A stretch of DNA of 64,000 bases from Saccharothrix sp. Its GTDB lineage: Bacteria > Actinomycetota > Actinomycetes > Mycobacteriales > Pseudonocardiaceae. The notes under the pieces were generated by a model that worked only from the letters and a program-made list of their open reading frames with translations, had not been told where the DNA came from and searched no databases. Made by a program: the position numbers and the translations under genes. The stretch's first letter is position 1, and every line of letters starts with the position of its first letter. Shown here in pieces: positions 28,701 to 37,298 of this stretch. The stretch spans positions 119,474 to 183,473 of the forward strand of contig NZ_JAPSLK010000009.1 of assembly GCF_031180885.1 (NCBI RefSeq), in the 5' to 3' direction.

Positions 28701-31085
28701 CAGCGCATGGACGCCGTGGCGGACATCGCCAACCGGGTGATGTCCCCGCTGATGGTGGACTTCTTCTGCGACCTCGCCGGCCACGACGCGGCCCGGGCGT
28801 GGGCGCGCGGGGTGCCCGGCGACGCGGCGGAGGCGGTGAAGCAGAACGCGTCCGCGGTGCTGGCCCGGCTGGGCGGCCCCGAGCGGACCGACCTGAGCGG
28901 GATGGACCTGCGCGGCCACGACCTGGCCCGGTTCGACCTGCGCGAGGCGAAGCTGGGCTGGAGCGACCTGCGCGGGCAGCGGTGGACCGACCTCCAGCTG
29001 ACCGGGGCCGATCTGACCGGCGCGAACCTCACCGGCGTGCGGGTGACCGGCGGTGACCTGACCGGCGCGGCGCTGACCGGGACCACGTGGCGGCGGGCGG
29101 CGTTGATCGGCGTGCGGGGGGTGGCGGACCAGCCCGAACTGGCGGACGCGGCGGTGGTCGGGCGGGACCCGGCGGAGGTCGTGACGGCGGCGTCCGGCGG
29201 GGCGGAGGCGGTCGCGTACTCGCCCGAGGGGGACCTGCTCGCGGTGACCCGCGGGTCGGTGGTGGAACTGGTCGACGTGGACACGTTGAAGGTGCTGCGA
29301 GTGCTGCGCGGCCACACCGACTGGGTCCTGGACGTGGCCTTCTCGCCCGACGGCACCCGCGTGGCCACGGCGTCCGCGGACGGCACGGCCCGGGTCCACC
29401 AGGTCACCGGGGAGCACGAGGCCACGATGACCGGGCACACCGGGCCGGTGTGGGCGGTGGCGCTGTCCCCGGACGGCCGGGTCCTCGCGACGGCGGGCGA
29501 AGACCACACGACCCGCATGTGGTTCGACGGCCGGCCGTACGCCACCTTGGAAGGGCACACCGGGCCGGTCTGGGCGGTCGACTTCGCGCCCGGCGGGGGC
29601 CGTCTCGCCACGGCCTCGGCCGACGGCACGGTGATCATGTGGACGCTCGCGGGCAACGTCGCCGGCAAGATCACCACCTCGCAGGGCCCGGTGCGGGACG
29701 TGGCCTACTCGCCGCACTCGACCCACCTGGTCACGGCCGGCGCGGACGGCACCGCACGCCTGTGGACGGTCCAAGGCCGGTCCGCCGCCACGTTCCGCGG
29801 TCACACCGCGCCGTTGTGGGCCGTCGCCTTCTCCCGGGACGGCGGCTCGGTGGCCACCGCGTCGGAAGACGGCACCGCCCGCCTGTGGGACCTCGACGGG
29901 ACCCAGCTCGCGGTGTTCGAGGGGCACACCGGACCGGTCCGGGACGCCGCGTTCCTGCGCGGCGGCAGCCGCTTGACCACCACGTCCACCGACGGCACGG
30001 TGCGCAACTGGAGCACCGTCGCGGGGACGCAGGTCTCGGTGGTGCCCGACCGCGAGGGACCGGTGCAGTGCGCGATCTTCTCCCCGGACGGCACGCAGTT
30101 GGCGACCGCGTCCCACGGCCGAGCGCACATCTGGACCACGACCGGCGCCTCCTACCTCGGCGACCAGGACGACCCGGTGACCCGACTCGCCTACTCGCCG
30201 AACGGCTCGGGACTCGCCGCAGCCTCCAGGAACGGCACGGTGCGCATCTGGTCGACGGGCGGTGAGCGCTTGATCCACGCGCACAACGGCCCGGTGAACG
30301 ACGTGGACTTCTCGCCGAGTGGCCACCTCCTCGCCACGGCAGGGGACGACACCACCGCGGCCGTCTGGCGCACCGGGGGCCGGCTGTTCACCATGATCAG
30401 GGGCCACACCGACAGGCTGACGGCGGTGTCCTTCGCACCCGACGAGAACGAACTGGCCACCGCTTCCTACGACGGCACAGTGCGAACGTGGAACACGTTG
30501 AGCGGCGAGCAGATCCACCGGATCGGCGAATCGCTCGGCCCGGTGAACGACGTGGTCTACTCGCCGGACGGCCGCCGCCTCGCGATCGGTTCTCGCAACG
30601 GCTTCGCCGCGCTCTGGCGACCCTCGCGCCCGCTCAAGGTCCTGGAGGGCCACACGAGGCAGGTGTGGGCGGTGGCCTTCTCCCCGGACAGCCGGACCGT
30701 GGCCACCGCCTCCGAGGACGGTACGGCCCGCATCTGGACCACCGACGGCAAGACGATCGCCACGCTGGAAGGCCATGACGGTCCAGTGTGGACGGTCGAG
30801 TACGCGCCGGACGGGCAGCACGTCGTCACCGGCTCCTACGACGGCACGACCCGGATCTGGTCCCTCAGCGGGGAGTTGCTCGTCACGTTGATGAGCAGTC
30901 CACGCGGGTGGGCGGCGGTCACCCCGGATGGGGCCTACCGGACCGGTGGGGACGTGTCGGACCTGGTGTGGTGGGCGGTCAAGCTGTGCCGGTTCGAGGT
31001 GGGGGAACTGGACGAGCACTACGAGCACATCCGGCCGATGGGGGACGGTGCGCCGATCCCCGGCCTGCGGCCCGTGTCGCACTGA
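25779..31085 (+). CDS. Trypsin-phosphoesterase-like-NACHT-pentapeptide-WD40 protein (NLR-like conflict protein)
   Basis: Predicted 1768 residues, cytoplasmic. Residues 1-200: trypsin-like protease with His36 (TCAHVVN), Asp83/84 (PGDDV) and Ser157 (GYSGSP). 205-435: calcineurin-like phosphoesterase fold with VVVAGDLTAHG and VVVPGTHDVN, but the first DxH metal motif is missing. 645-970: NACHT/STAND ATPase with Walker A GDFGRGKS (654-661), Walker B LLFDGFDEL (726-734), sensor TSRTQHF, then a helical arm ending FVHQSVMEWLV. 1033-1110: pentapeptide repeats (GADLTGANLTG). 1139-1705: about 14 WD40 repeats, two propellers. Such architectures are signal-triggered ATPase switches: the repeats sense a ligand, NACHT oligomerises and the protease is released. 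A role in antiviral or programmed-death immunity is inferred. Broken relatives flank it on both sides. Confidence 0.92.
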   Translation: MSAGSLPPSVVRFTRGGGIVGLGVLVGGREIVTCAHVVNLALGRDKLDAERPERVEVQVGERTFEARVEQWVPPPAREGAPGDDVAGLRLDDPAPVEPARLITTLPGIGQEVRIFGYPGKPVRPNGSWVTAVVRGEVDGGLVQLDSASAIQVQPGYSGSPVWDVASGRVIGIVATAGRNAADSYAVGADRLRQVWPEVLDRRRRWHVENGLEHLTVLQPAGPRFGGEPPVDGLFDDVADVRPDLVVVAGDLTAHGLRTEFEQAFAWLDGLAEAVELPRDRVVVVPGTHDVNRKACQAYFLRMEAEEREPLPPYWAKWEQYAEAFQRFYRDVPVAFTADEPWSLFAVPELAVAVAGFNSTMADSHLGDARPEFGDEQVTRLSRGLDEYRDRGWFRIGVADRWAVPRLGLPRHSLHVTLDGSLAAGSYEVMRIDSTGVDRRTRLVAEDRWVRHDRTDMFWSSAEKTFGNAEGQRRRTEVRHADGFFERVLDATKVDRPGATVTPNRENSYLRVTERRPGGGVEQWPVFVTEGAVTREVLDGFRDIHLRFAEQAPQTRSELVHGGPPAPADVVAHALSLGIRVRSWIDYQGLVDLRALEERQRRALAEDVVYPPELYVPQRYRELGRLRAGEEQVDLLDRVVRWLSADSARFVMVLGDFGRGKSFLLRQLARVLPARLRGLTPVLIELRSLEKAPSLDTLLVQHLSRAGVEEISAPKLKYMIDSGRVALLFDGFDELELRVGYDNATDYLRVLLQRVDDRAKVVLTSRTQHFRLTSDVLNVLGEQVTSMTSSRVALLEDFTDEQILDFLTRHYRGDADRARARFALLGDVRDLLGLSRNPRMLSFIADLDEQRLREVERQEGRISAAELYRELVDHWLVKETDRQRHRSGLPSLTERERLDVCTTLALRLWATTASAIRESDLGAAAETLALLTEGGYSLAQAQHAVGSGTLLVHTDDGFGFVHQSVMEWLVANAAAQRMDAVADIANRVMSPLMVDFFCDLAGHDAARAWARGVPGDAAEAVKQNASAVLARLGGPERTDLSGMDLRGHDLARFDLREAKLGWSDLRGQRWTDLQLTGADLTGANLTGVRVTGGDLTGAALTGTTWRRAALIGVRGVADQPELADAAVVGRDPAEVVTAASGGAEAVAYSPEGDLLAVTRGSVVELVDVDTLKVLRVLRGHTDWVLDVAFSPDGTRVATASADGTARVHQVTGEHEATMTGHTGPVWAVALSPDGRVLATAGEDHTTRMWFDGRPYATLEGHTGPVWAVDFAPGGGRLATASADGTVIMWTLAGNVAGKITTSQGPVRDVAYSPHSTHLVTAGADGTARLWTVQGRSAATFRGHTAPLWAVAFSRDGGSVATASEDGTARLWDLDGTQLAVFEGHTGPVRDAAFLRGGSRLTTTSTDGTVRNWSTVAGTQVSVVPDREGPVQCAIFSPDGTQLATASHGRAHIWTTTGASYLGDQDDPVTRLAYSPNGSGLAAASRNGTVRIWSTGGERLIHAHNGPVNDVDFSPSGHLLATAGDDTTAAVWRTGGRLFTMIRGHTDRLTAVSFAPDENELATASYDGTVRTWNTLSGEQIHRIGESLGPVNDVVYSPDGRRLAIGSRNGFAALWRPSRPLKVLEGHTRQVWAVAFSPDSRTVATASEDGTARIWTTDGKTIATLEGHDGPVWTVEYAPDGQHVVTGSYDGTTRIWSLSGELLVTLMSSPRGWAAVTPDGAYRTGGDVSDLVWWAVKLCRFEVGELDEHYEHIRPMGDGAPIPGLRPVSH

Positions 31086-31095
31086 GGGGGTCGAC

Positions 31096-31804
31096 GTGTC
31101 CCGCACGGCTGCGCTGATCGCCACCGACACCTACCGCGACCCGGCCTTCAACGCCCTCCGCCGCCCGACGAAGTCCGCCGCCTGCTGCGCAACCCGGGCC
31201 CGGTCTACCAGCGGTGGGGCATGCGCATGCTGGAGGAACTGGCAGCGGACGGCAACGAGACAGCGGCGACAACCCTGCGCGTGCTCGCCCCTCCCGTCAT
31301 GCCCATCCCCGTCAGCCCTGAGGACGAAGCACGCCGAGCCGCGCTGAACGCCCGCCTGGCCACCGCGATGAAGGCCCCGCTGACCAAGGCCGCGACCGCG
31401 TTCGCCACCCACGCCACCCACGCCACCCGACTCGCGACCCGCACGACGCCGTTCCGGCCGCCGCTGCCGCCCTTCCAGCACGTGCCCCTGCTGGGCGAGG
31501 GCGGTCACAACGTCTCGTTCACCTCTGATTCCCGGGCGTTGGCCTCGGGCTCGCGGATGTGGAACACCAAGGGCTGGGGGAACTTCGACGGTCCGCCGAA
31601 CGCCGGTGCGCACACGTTCAGCCCGGACGGCCGACTGGCGGCCAGGGTCCGCGAGGGCGACGTCCCGGTTCCACGTCTGGGTGTGGGCGCGCGACCCGAA
31701 AGATCGTCGGGCCCGGGCACACCAGGACTTCGTTCAGCGGTGACTCGGCGTCGGTGGCGTCCGGCCCGAACGTGTGGCGCACGGGCACCTGGGTACTCGC
31801 GTGA
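31096..31804 (+). pseudogene. Decayed remnant: caspase-like N terminus joined to WD40-like scraps
   Basis: A GTG at 31096 begins SRTAALIATDTYRDPAFNAL, which resembles the first strand and loop of bacterial caspase-like (C14) proteins. It then loses sense after ~25 residues. In another frame from about 31171 comes VRRLLRNPGPVYQRWGMRML and a helical stretch leading to GGHNVSFTSDSRALASGS and THTFSPDG-like WD40 motifs. The frame changes again near 31680, ending in SFSGDSASVASGPNVWRTG and a stop at 31804. No single frame spans the region. It looks like a deleted caspase/WD40-type conflict gene. Confidence 0.5.
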
Positions 31805-32085
31805 GCGGTTCGACGACGGCGTGGAGCTTCCCCGAGGGGCCGGACGTCCAGATCTGGACGCGGTTCCCCGCCGACGCGACCGGCCTGCACCCGCTGCCCG
31901 CCCCTCCGCGAACCTCGCCCCCCGTCGGGTTCCGCGCGGTGCTGGTCGGCGCGTGGATCGCCCTGACCGCCCTGACCGTTCTGCTGAGCGGTTGGCTGCT
32001 CGGCGATTGGCTGTTCACGACGATCGCCGGCGGACTGGTCGCGTTGATCGGCGGTGTGGTCGTCAAACGGTGGTGGCACTCCTAG
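31801..32085 (+). CDS. Small membrane protein, two helices
   Basis: The GTG at 31801 overlaps the stop of the preceding WD40-like scrap (GTGA). The 94-residue product starts with SGSTTAWSFPEGPDVQIWTR and has a Pro-rich linker. Two hydrophobic segments follow (about 42-62 VLVGAWIALTALTVLLSGW; 65-87 WLFTTIAGGLVALIGGVVVK). It may be the membrane-anchored tail of the decayed gene upstream or an independent small gene. No function is recognised. Confidence 0.5.
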   Translation: MSGSTTAWSFPEGPDVQIWTRFPADATGLHPLPAPPRTSPPVGFRAVLVGAWIALTALTVLLSGWLLGDWLFTTIAGGLVALIGGVVVKRWWHS

Positions 32086-32092
32086 ACTCACC

Positions 32093-32755
32093 ATGGTGAG
32101 TGACGAGTTGGTGCCGGACCCCAGTCGGATGCGCGCCTCGGACGCCGACCGCGAGCAGGTCGCCAAGGTGCTCCAGAAGGCGCACAGCGAGGGCCGGCTC
32201 GACCTGCACGAGCTGGACGAGCGGCTCGGGCAGGCCTACGCCGCCAAGACCTACGGCGAACTGGTGCCGCTCACCGCCGACCTGGGGATGCCCGGGATCG
32301 CCGTGCCGCAGCCGCTCCAGCAGGTGCAGCCCTACCAGCAGCAGGTGCCGTCCGGCCGGATCGGGGGCACGTCCGGGCCGTCCACGTCCATCGCGTTCTG
32401 GTCGGGCGTCGACCGCAAGGGCGACTGGGTGGTGCCCGCGTCGCACAGCGTGGTGGCGATCATGGGCGGGGTGGCGCTGGACCTGTCGCGGGCGCGGTTC
32501 GTGCAGCAGCAGACCACCATCACCGTGTTCGCGTTCTGGGCCGGTGTGGAGATCTTCGTGCCCGAGGACGTCACCGTGCGGGTCGACGGCACGGGGATCA
32601 TGGGCGCGTTCGAGGACTCCACCTACAAGACGCCGACCGTGCCGGGCGGTCCCGAGGTGCGCATCACCGGCGTGGCCATGATGGCCGGTGTCGAGGTGCG
32701 GCGGCCCAAGCGGAAGAAGCTGAAGGGCCACCAGCGGGACGAGCTGGAGGATTGA
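32093..32755 (+). CDS. DUF1707 domain protein with C-terminal LiaF-like beta domain
   Basis: Predicted 220 residues. Residues 5-60 are the DUF1707 (SHOCT-like) domain: RMRASDADREQVAKVLQKAH, GRLDLHELDERLGQAYAAKT. A Gln/Pro-rich linker (70-95) follows, then a beta-rich domain of the cell-wall-stress LiaF/DUF2154 kind (VVAIMGGVALDLSRARF, ITVFAFWAGVEIFVPEDVTV). There is no membrane segment. TAGACT sits 4 nt before the ATG and 7 nt before the next codon, a GTG at 32096, so the mRNA may be leaderless from that GTG. Such proteins are common in actinobacteria; their role is uncertain, possibly envelope-stress signalling. Confidence 0.85.
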   Translation: MVSDELVPDPSRMRASDADREQVAKVLQKAHSEGRLDLHELDERLGQAYAAKTYGELVPLTADLGMPGIAVPQPLQQVQPYQQQVPSGRIGGTSGPSTSIAFWSGVDRKGDWVVPASHSVVAIMGGVALDLSRARFVQQQTTITVFAFWAGVEIFVPEDVTVRVDGTGIMGAFEDSTYKTPTVPGGPEVRITGVAMMAGVEVRRPKRKKLKGHQRDELED

Positions 32756-32920
32756 GACCGGCTTCTCACCCGGTCGTGTGAGGGGCTAGTCTTCGGCGTC
32801 CCCGCCCCCGCCCACCACCCCGCCGGCCACCGCGGTGCGGACCACCACCGAGGGCACGCCCGCGGTCACCACGACCGCGGCGCAGGTCCCGCCGAGCACG
32901 CCGGGCAGGTCTCGCGCGCG

Positions 32921-34839
32921 GTGCCGGACAAGACGGTCGTGCTGACCTTCGACGACGGCCCGGACCCGCGGTGGACGCCGCAGGTGCTGGACGTGTTGCG
33001 GCGCAACGACGTCAAGGCCACCTTCTTCGTCACCGGCGTGTCCGCCGCCCAACACCCGGACCTGCTGGAACGCATCGTCGCGGACGGGCACGAGGTCGGG
33101 CTGCACACGTTCACCCACGTCGACCTGAGCCAGATCGGCGAGACCCGCACCAGCCTCGAACTCGACCAGACCCGGCTCGCCCTGGCCGGTGCCGTCGGCC
33201 GCACCAGCACCCTGGTCCGCCCGCCGTACTCGGCCACGCCCGACGCGCTGGACGACGACGACCTGGCGGCCGTGGAGCGGGTCGTGGCGTCCGGGCACCT
33301 GGTGCTGCTGTCCGACCTCGACACGGAGGACTGGCGCAACCCCGGCCCGGACGCGATCGCCGCCGCCGCGACCCCCAAGGACGACCGCGGGGCCGTGGTC
33401 CTGATGCACGACGGCGGCGGCGACCGGTCGCAGACCGTCACCGCGTTGGAGCGGCTGCTGCCGGCGCTGAAGGAGCAGGGCCGGCAGTTCCGGACCGCCG
33501 GCGACGCGCTGGGCCTGACGGACGCGGTGCAGGAGGCCGGTCCGGTGGAGCGGTCCGCCGGTGTCGCGGTGTCGCTGGCGGTGCGCGCGGCCGCGTTCTC
33601 GACCGAGCTGATGGGCTGGCTGGTCGTGGTGTCGGCGATCCTGGCCCTGCTGCGGGCGGTGCTGCTGCTGGGCACCACCGGCATCCACGCCCGGCGCAAA
33701 CCCGGCCGGCACGCGAGGCCCCTGCCACCGCAGCCGGTGACCGTGATCGTGCCCGCGTACAACGAGGAAACCGGCATCGAGGCGACCCTGCGCACGATCC
33801 TGGCCAGCACGGCGGACGTGCGGGTCATCGTGGTCGACGACGGTTCGACCGACCGCACCAGCGAAGTCGTGCGGTCGCTCCACCTGCCCCACGTGGTGCT
33901 CATCCGGCAGCCCAACGCGGGCAAGGCGGCGGCGCTGAACACCGGTCTCCGGCACTGCCGCACCGAGTTGGTCGTGATGGTCGACGGCGACACGGTCCTC
34001 GAACCCGACACCGTCCACGAGCTGGTGCAGCCGTTCGCCGACCCGAGGGTGGGCGCGGTGTCCGGCAACGCCAAGGTCGGCAACCGGAGCGGTCTGCTGG
34101 GACGTTGGCAGCACATCGAGTACGTCATCGGCTTCAACCTCGACCGCCGCATGTACGACGTCATGCAGTGCATGCCACCGTGCCCGGTGCCGTGGGTGGG
34201 TTCAGGTTGAGCGCGCTCCAAGAGGTTGGCGGGGTCCCCGAGGACACGCTGGCCGAGGACACCGACCTGACGATGGCCCTGGAACGCGCCGATTGGGCGG
34301 TGACCAACCAGGAGTCGGCTCGGGCGTGGACCGAGGCTTCGGCGTCGTTGGGGCAGCTGTGGCGTCAGCGCTACCGGTGGTGCTACGGCACTTTGCAGGC
34401 CATGTGGAAGCACCGGGGCGCGGTGTTCGAACGGGGCTTGGGTGGCCGGTTGGGTCGGCGGGGCTTGCCCTACCTGGCGTTGTACCAGGTCGTGCTGCCC
34501 GTGCTGGCTCCGGCGATCGACGTGTTCGCGGTGCTGAGCCTGTTCACCGATCCGGCGCGGGGCGCGTGGGCCTGGTTCGGCTTTTTGATCCTGCAACTGA
34601 TCCCGGCCGTCATCGCCTTCCGGTTGGACAATGAGCGCCTTCGCCCGTTGTGGGCGGTGCTCCTGCAACCGGTGGTCTACCGGCAGCTCATGTACCTGGT
34701 CGTCATCCAGTCGGTGGTGACCGCCATCGCCGGCGCCCGGCTCCCCTGGCAGAAGCTGAAGCGGACCGGCACGGCCGCCCAGGCCGCCCCGGAGCCTCTC
34801 CTCGAAGACCCCGCCACCACCGCCATCCGCCAGCCCTAG
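32921..34839 (+). pseudogene. Polysaccharide deacetylase-glycosyltransferase (GT2) fusion, frameshifted
   Basis: Residues 5-200 form a NodB-type deacetylase (VVLTFDDGPDPRWTP, GLHTFTHVDLS, VLMHDGGGDR). A transmembrane segment and a processive GT2 domain follow (VTVIVPAYNEETGIEATL, VVDDGSTD, MVDGDTVLEPDT). The frame stops at 34210 after MYDVMQCMP. The neighbouring frame supplies the exact continuation (TVPGAVGGFRLSALQEVGG, EDTDLTMALE, QRYRW acceptor motif, C-terminal helices) to TAG at 34839. One missing base near 34172 explains this. The usual N-terminal membrane anchor is also not found before the GTG at 32921. Intact homologues make or modify extracellular beta-1,6/1,4 glycans. Confidence 0.82.
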
Positions 34840-34902
34840 CACTGTGACCAGCCGAAACAGCTTCACTTAGGACGGGCGTCCCAATCCGCTTAGACTCGGG
34901 CC

Positions 34903-35868
34903 ATGGCTGCCACATCGACTGCGCCGTCGCTGCCGCCGGCGCTCGCGGACGCGGTGCGCGACGACGCCTCGCTGCGCCGCTTCCTGCACGGATTGCCCGG
35001 GGTCGACCAGGTCGGGGTGGAACAGCGCGCGGCCGGGTTGGGTACGCGCAGCATCAAGAAGGCCGCGAAGCTGTGGGCCATCGACACCGCGATCTCCATG
35101 GTCGACCTGACCACCCTCGAAGGCGCGGACACGCCCGGCAAGGTGCGGTCGCTCGCGGCCAAGGCGCGGCGGCCCGACCCGGAGCGGCCCGAGGTGCCGA
35201 AGGTCGCGGCGGTGTGCGTGTACCCGGACATGGTCGCCACGGCCGTCCAGGAACTCCAGGGCACGGGGATCAACGTGGCGTCGGTGGCGACCGCGTTCCC
35301 GTCCGGCCGGTCCTCGCTGAAGGTCAAGCTGGAGGACACCGCCTTCGCCGTCGACGCGGGTGCGACCGAGATCGACATGGTGATCGACCGGGGCGCGTTC
35401 CTGTCCGGCCGCTACGGCCAGGTGTTCGACGAGATCGTGCAGGTCAAGCACGCCTGCGGGGACGCGCACCTCAAGGTCATCCTGGAGACCGGCGAACTCG
35501 CCACCTACGACAACGTCCGCCGCGCGTCCTGGCTGGCGCTGCTCGCGGGCGGCGACTTCATCAAGACCTCCACCGGCAAGGTGACGCCCGCCGCGACCCT
35601 GCCGGTGACGCACGTGATGCTCCAGGCGGTGCGGGACTGGCGGACCCAGACCGGGCAGCTGCGCGGCGTGAAGCCGGCCGGCGGCATCCGGGCCACCAAG
35701 GACGCGATCAAGTACCTGGTGGCGGTGCACGAGGTCGCCGGGCCCGAGTGGCTGACGCCCGACCTCTTCCGGTTCGGCGCGTCCACGCTGCTCAACGACC
35801 TGCTGATGCAGCGGCGCACCCAGTTGGAAGGCCACTACAGCGGCCCCGATTACGTGACGGTGGACTGA
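34903..35868 (+). CDS. deoC: Deoxyribose-phosphate aldolase
   Basis: Predicted 321 residues; the long class-II DeoC form of actinobacteria. It cleaves 2-deoxyribose-5-phosphate to acetaldehyde and glyceraldehyde-3-phosphate. The Schiff-base Lys221 sits in DFIKTSTGKV, and the activating Lys is in GVKPAGGI. Other landmarks are AVCVYPDM and EIDMVIDRGAFLSG. TAGACT lies six nt before the ATG, so the mRNA is probably leaderless. The next gene, an aldehyde dehydrogenase able to take the acetaldehyde, starts 2 bp after the stop. Confidence 0.96.
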   Translation: MAATSTAPSLPPALADAVRDDASLRRFLHGLPGVDQVGVEQRAAGLGTRSIKKAAKLWAIDTAISMVDLTTLEGADTPGKVRSLAAKARRPDPERPEVPKVAAVCVYPDMVATAVQELQGTGINVASVATAFPSGRSSLKVKLEDTAFAVDAGATEIDMVIDRGAFLSGRYGQVFDEIVQVKHACGDAHLKVILETGELATYDNVRRASWLALLAGGDFIKTSTGKVTPAATLPVTHVMLQAVRDWRTQTGQLRGVKPAGGIRATKDAIKYLVAVHEVAGPEWLTPDLFRFGASTLLNDLLMQRRTQLEGHYSGPDYVTVD

Positions 35869-35870
35869 TC

Positions 35871-37298
35871 ATGTGGGAATACGCGCCCGCGCCCGAGTCG
35901 CGGGACATCGCGAACCTCAAGCCGAACTACCGGATGTTCGTCGACGGGCAGTTCGTCGAGGGCGGCGGTGAGCCGCTGAAGACCGTCAACCCGGGCACCG
36001 AGGAGGTGCTGGCCGAGGTCTCCACGGCCTCGACCGCCGACGTGGACAAGGCCGTCAAGGCCGCCCGCCGCGCCTACGACCGGGTCTGGGGCAGGATGCC
36101 CGGCGCCGAGCGCGCCAAGTACATCTTCCGCATCGCCCGGCTGATCCAGGAGCGGGCGCGCGAGCTGGCCGTCCTGGAATCGCTGGACAACGGCAAGCCG
36201 ATCAAGGAGTCGCGGGACGTCGACGTCCCGACCGCCGCCGCGCACTTCTTCTACCACGCCGGCTGGGCCGACAAGCTGGCCTACGCGGGACTCGGCCCCG
36301 ACCCGCGTCCGCTGGGCGTGGCCGGCCAGGTCATCCCGTGGAACTTCCCGCTGCTGATGGCCGCGTGGAAGATCGCGCCCGCCCTGGCGTGCGGCAACAC
36401 GGTCGTGCTCAAGCCGGCCGAGACGACGCCGCTGACCGCGCTGGTGCTCGCGGAGATCATCCAGCAGGCGGACCTGCCGCCGGGCGTGGTGAACATCCTG
36501 CCGGGCGCGGGTGACGTCGGCGCGGCCGTGGTGAACCACCCGGACGTGAACAAGGTGGCGTTCACCGGGTCCACCGAGGTCGGCAAGATCATCCAGCGGC
36601 AGCTCGCGGGCGCCAACAAGAAGATCACCCTCGAACTGGGTGGCAAGGCCGCGAACATCGTGTTCGACGACGCCCCGCTGGACCAGGCCGTCGAGGGCAT
36701 CGTCAACGGCATCTTCTTCAACCAGGGCCACGTGTGCTGCGCCGGGTCGCGCCTGCTGGTCCAGGAGTCCGTCGCCGACGAGCTGCTGGAGAAGCTGCGC
36801 GTGCGGGTGTCGACGCTGCGCGTGGGCGACCCGCTGGACAAGAACACCGACATCGGCGCGATCAACTCGCGCGAGCAACTGGCCAAGATCCACGAGCTGA
36901 CCGCGTCCGGCGAGGCCGAGGGCGCGGAGCGGTGGACGTCCGCGTGCCCGTTGCCGGACAAGGGTTTCTACTTCGCGCCGACGGTGTTCTCCAACGTGTC
37001 GCAGGCGATGCGGATCGCGCGCGAGGAGATCTTCGGGCCGGTGCTGTCGGTGCTGACCTTCCGCACCCCGGACGAGGCCGTGGCCAAGGCGAACAACACG
37101 CCGTACGGGCTGTCCGCGGGCATCTGGACCGAGAAGGGCTCGCGCATCCTGTGGGCGGCGCAGAAGATGCGCGCCGGCGTGGTGTGGGCCAACACGTTCA
37201 ACCGCTTCGACCCCACCGCCCCGTTCGGCGGCTACCAGGAGTCGGGCTTCGGCCGCGAGGGCGGTCGCACGGGGCTGGAGGCGTACCTCGATGTCTGA
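35871..37298 (+). CDS. NAD-dependent aldehyde dehydrogenase
   Basis: Predicted 475 residues, full-length ALDH. Catalytic Cys289 is in QGHVCCAGSR, the general-base Glu255 in TLELGGKAANIV, and cofactor and substrate motifs GQVIPWNFPLLM and FTGSTEVGK are present. It oxidises an aldehyde to the acid; next to deoC the natural candidate is acetaldehyde (inference). The ATG is 2 bp after the deoC stop, and its 3' end overlaps the following short ALDH-like gene by 8 bp, giving a three-gene operon. Confidence 0.95.
   Translation: MWEYAPAPESRDIANLKPNYRMFVDGQFVEGGGEPLKTVNPGTEEVLAEVSTASTADVDKAVKAARRAYDRVWGRMPGAERAKYIFRIARLIQERARELAVLESLDNGKPIKESRDVDVPTAAAHFFYHAGWADKLAYAGLGPDPRPLGVAGQVIPWNFPLLMAAWKIAPALACGNTVVLKPAETTPLTALVLAEIIQQADLPPGVVNILPGAGDVGAAVVNHPDVNKVAFTGSTEVGKIIQRQLAGANKKITLELGGKAANIVFDDAPLDQAVEGIVNGIFFNQGHVCCAGSRLLVQESVADELLEKLRVRVSTLRVGDPLDKNTDIGAINSREQLAKIHELTASGEAEGAERWTSACPLPDKGFYFAPTVFSNVSQAMRIAREEIFGPVLSVLTFRTPDEAVAKANNTPYGLSAGIWTEKGSRILWAAQKMRAGVVWANTFNRFDPTAPFGGYQESGFGREGGRTGLEAYLDV

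Noticed and set aside
25707..31130. 1807-codon open frame antisense to the NACHT-WD40 gene
   Set aside because: It is the complementary-frame shadow of a long GC3-rich gene. Its translation is Arg/Pro/His/Gly-rich without domains, while the plus strand shows clear protease, NACHT and WD40 motifs.
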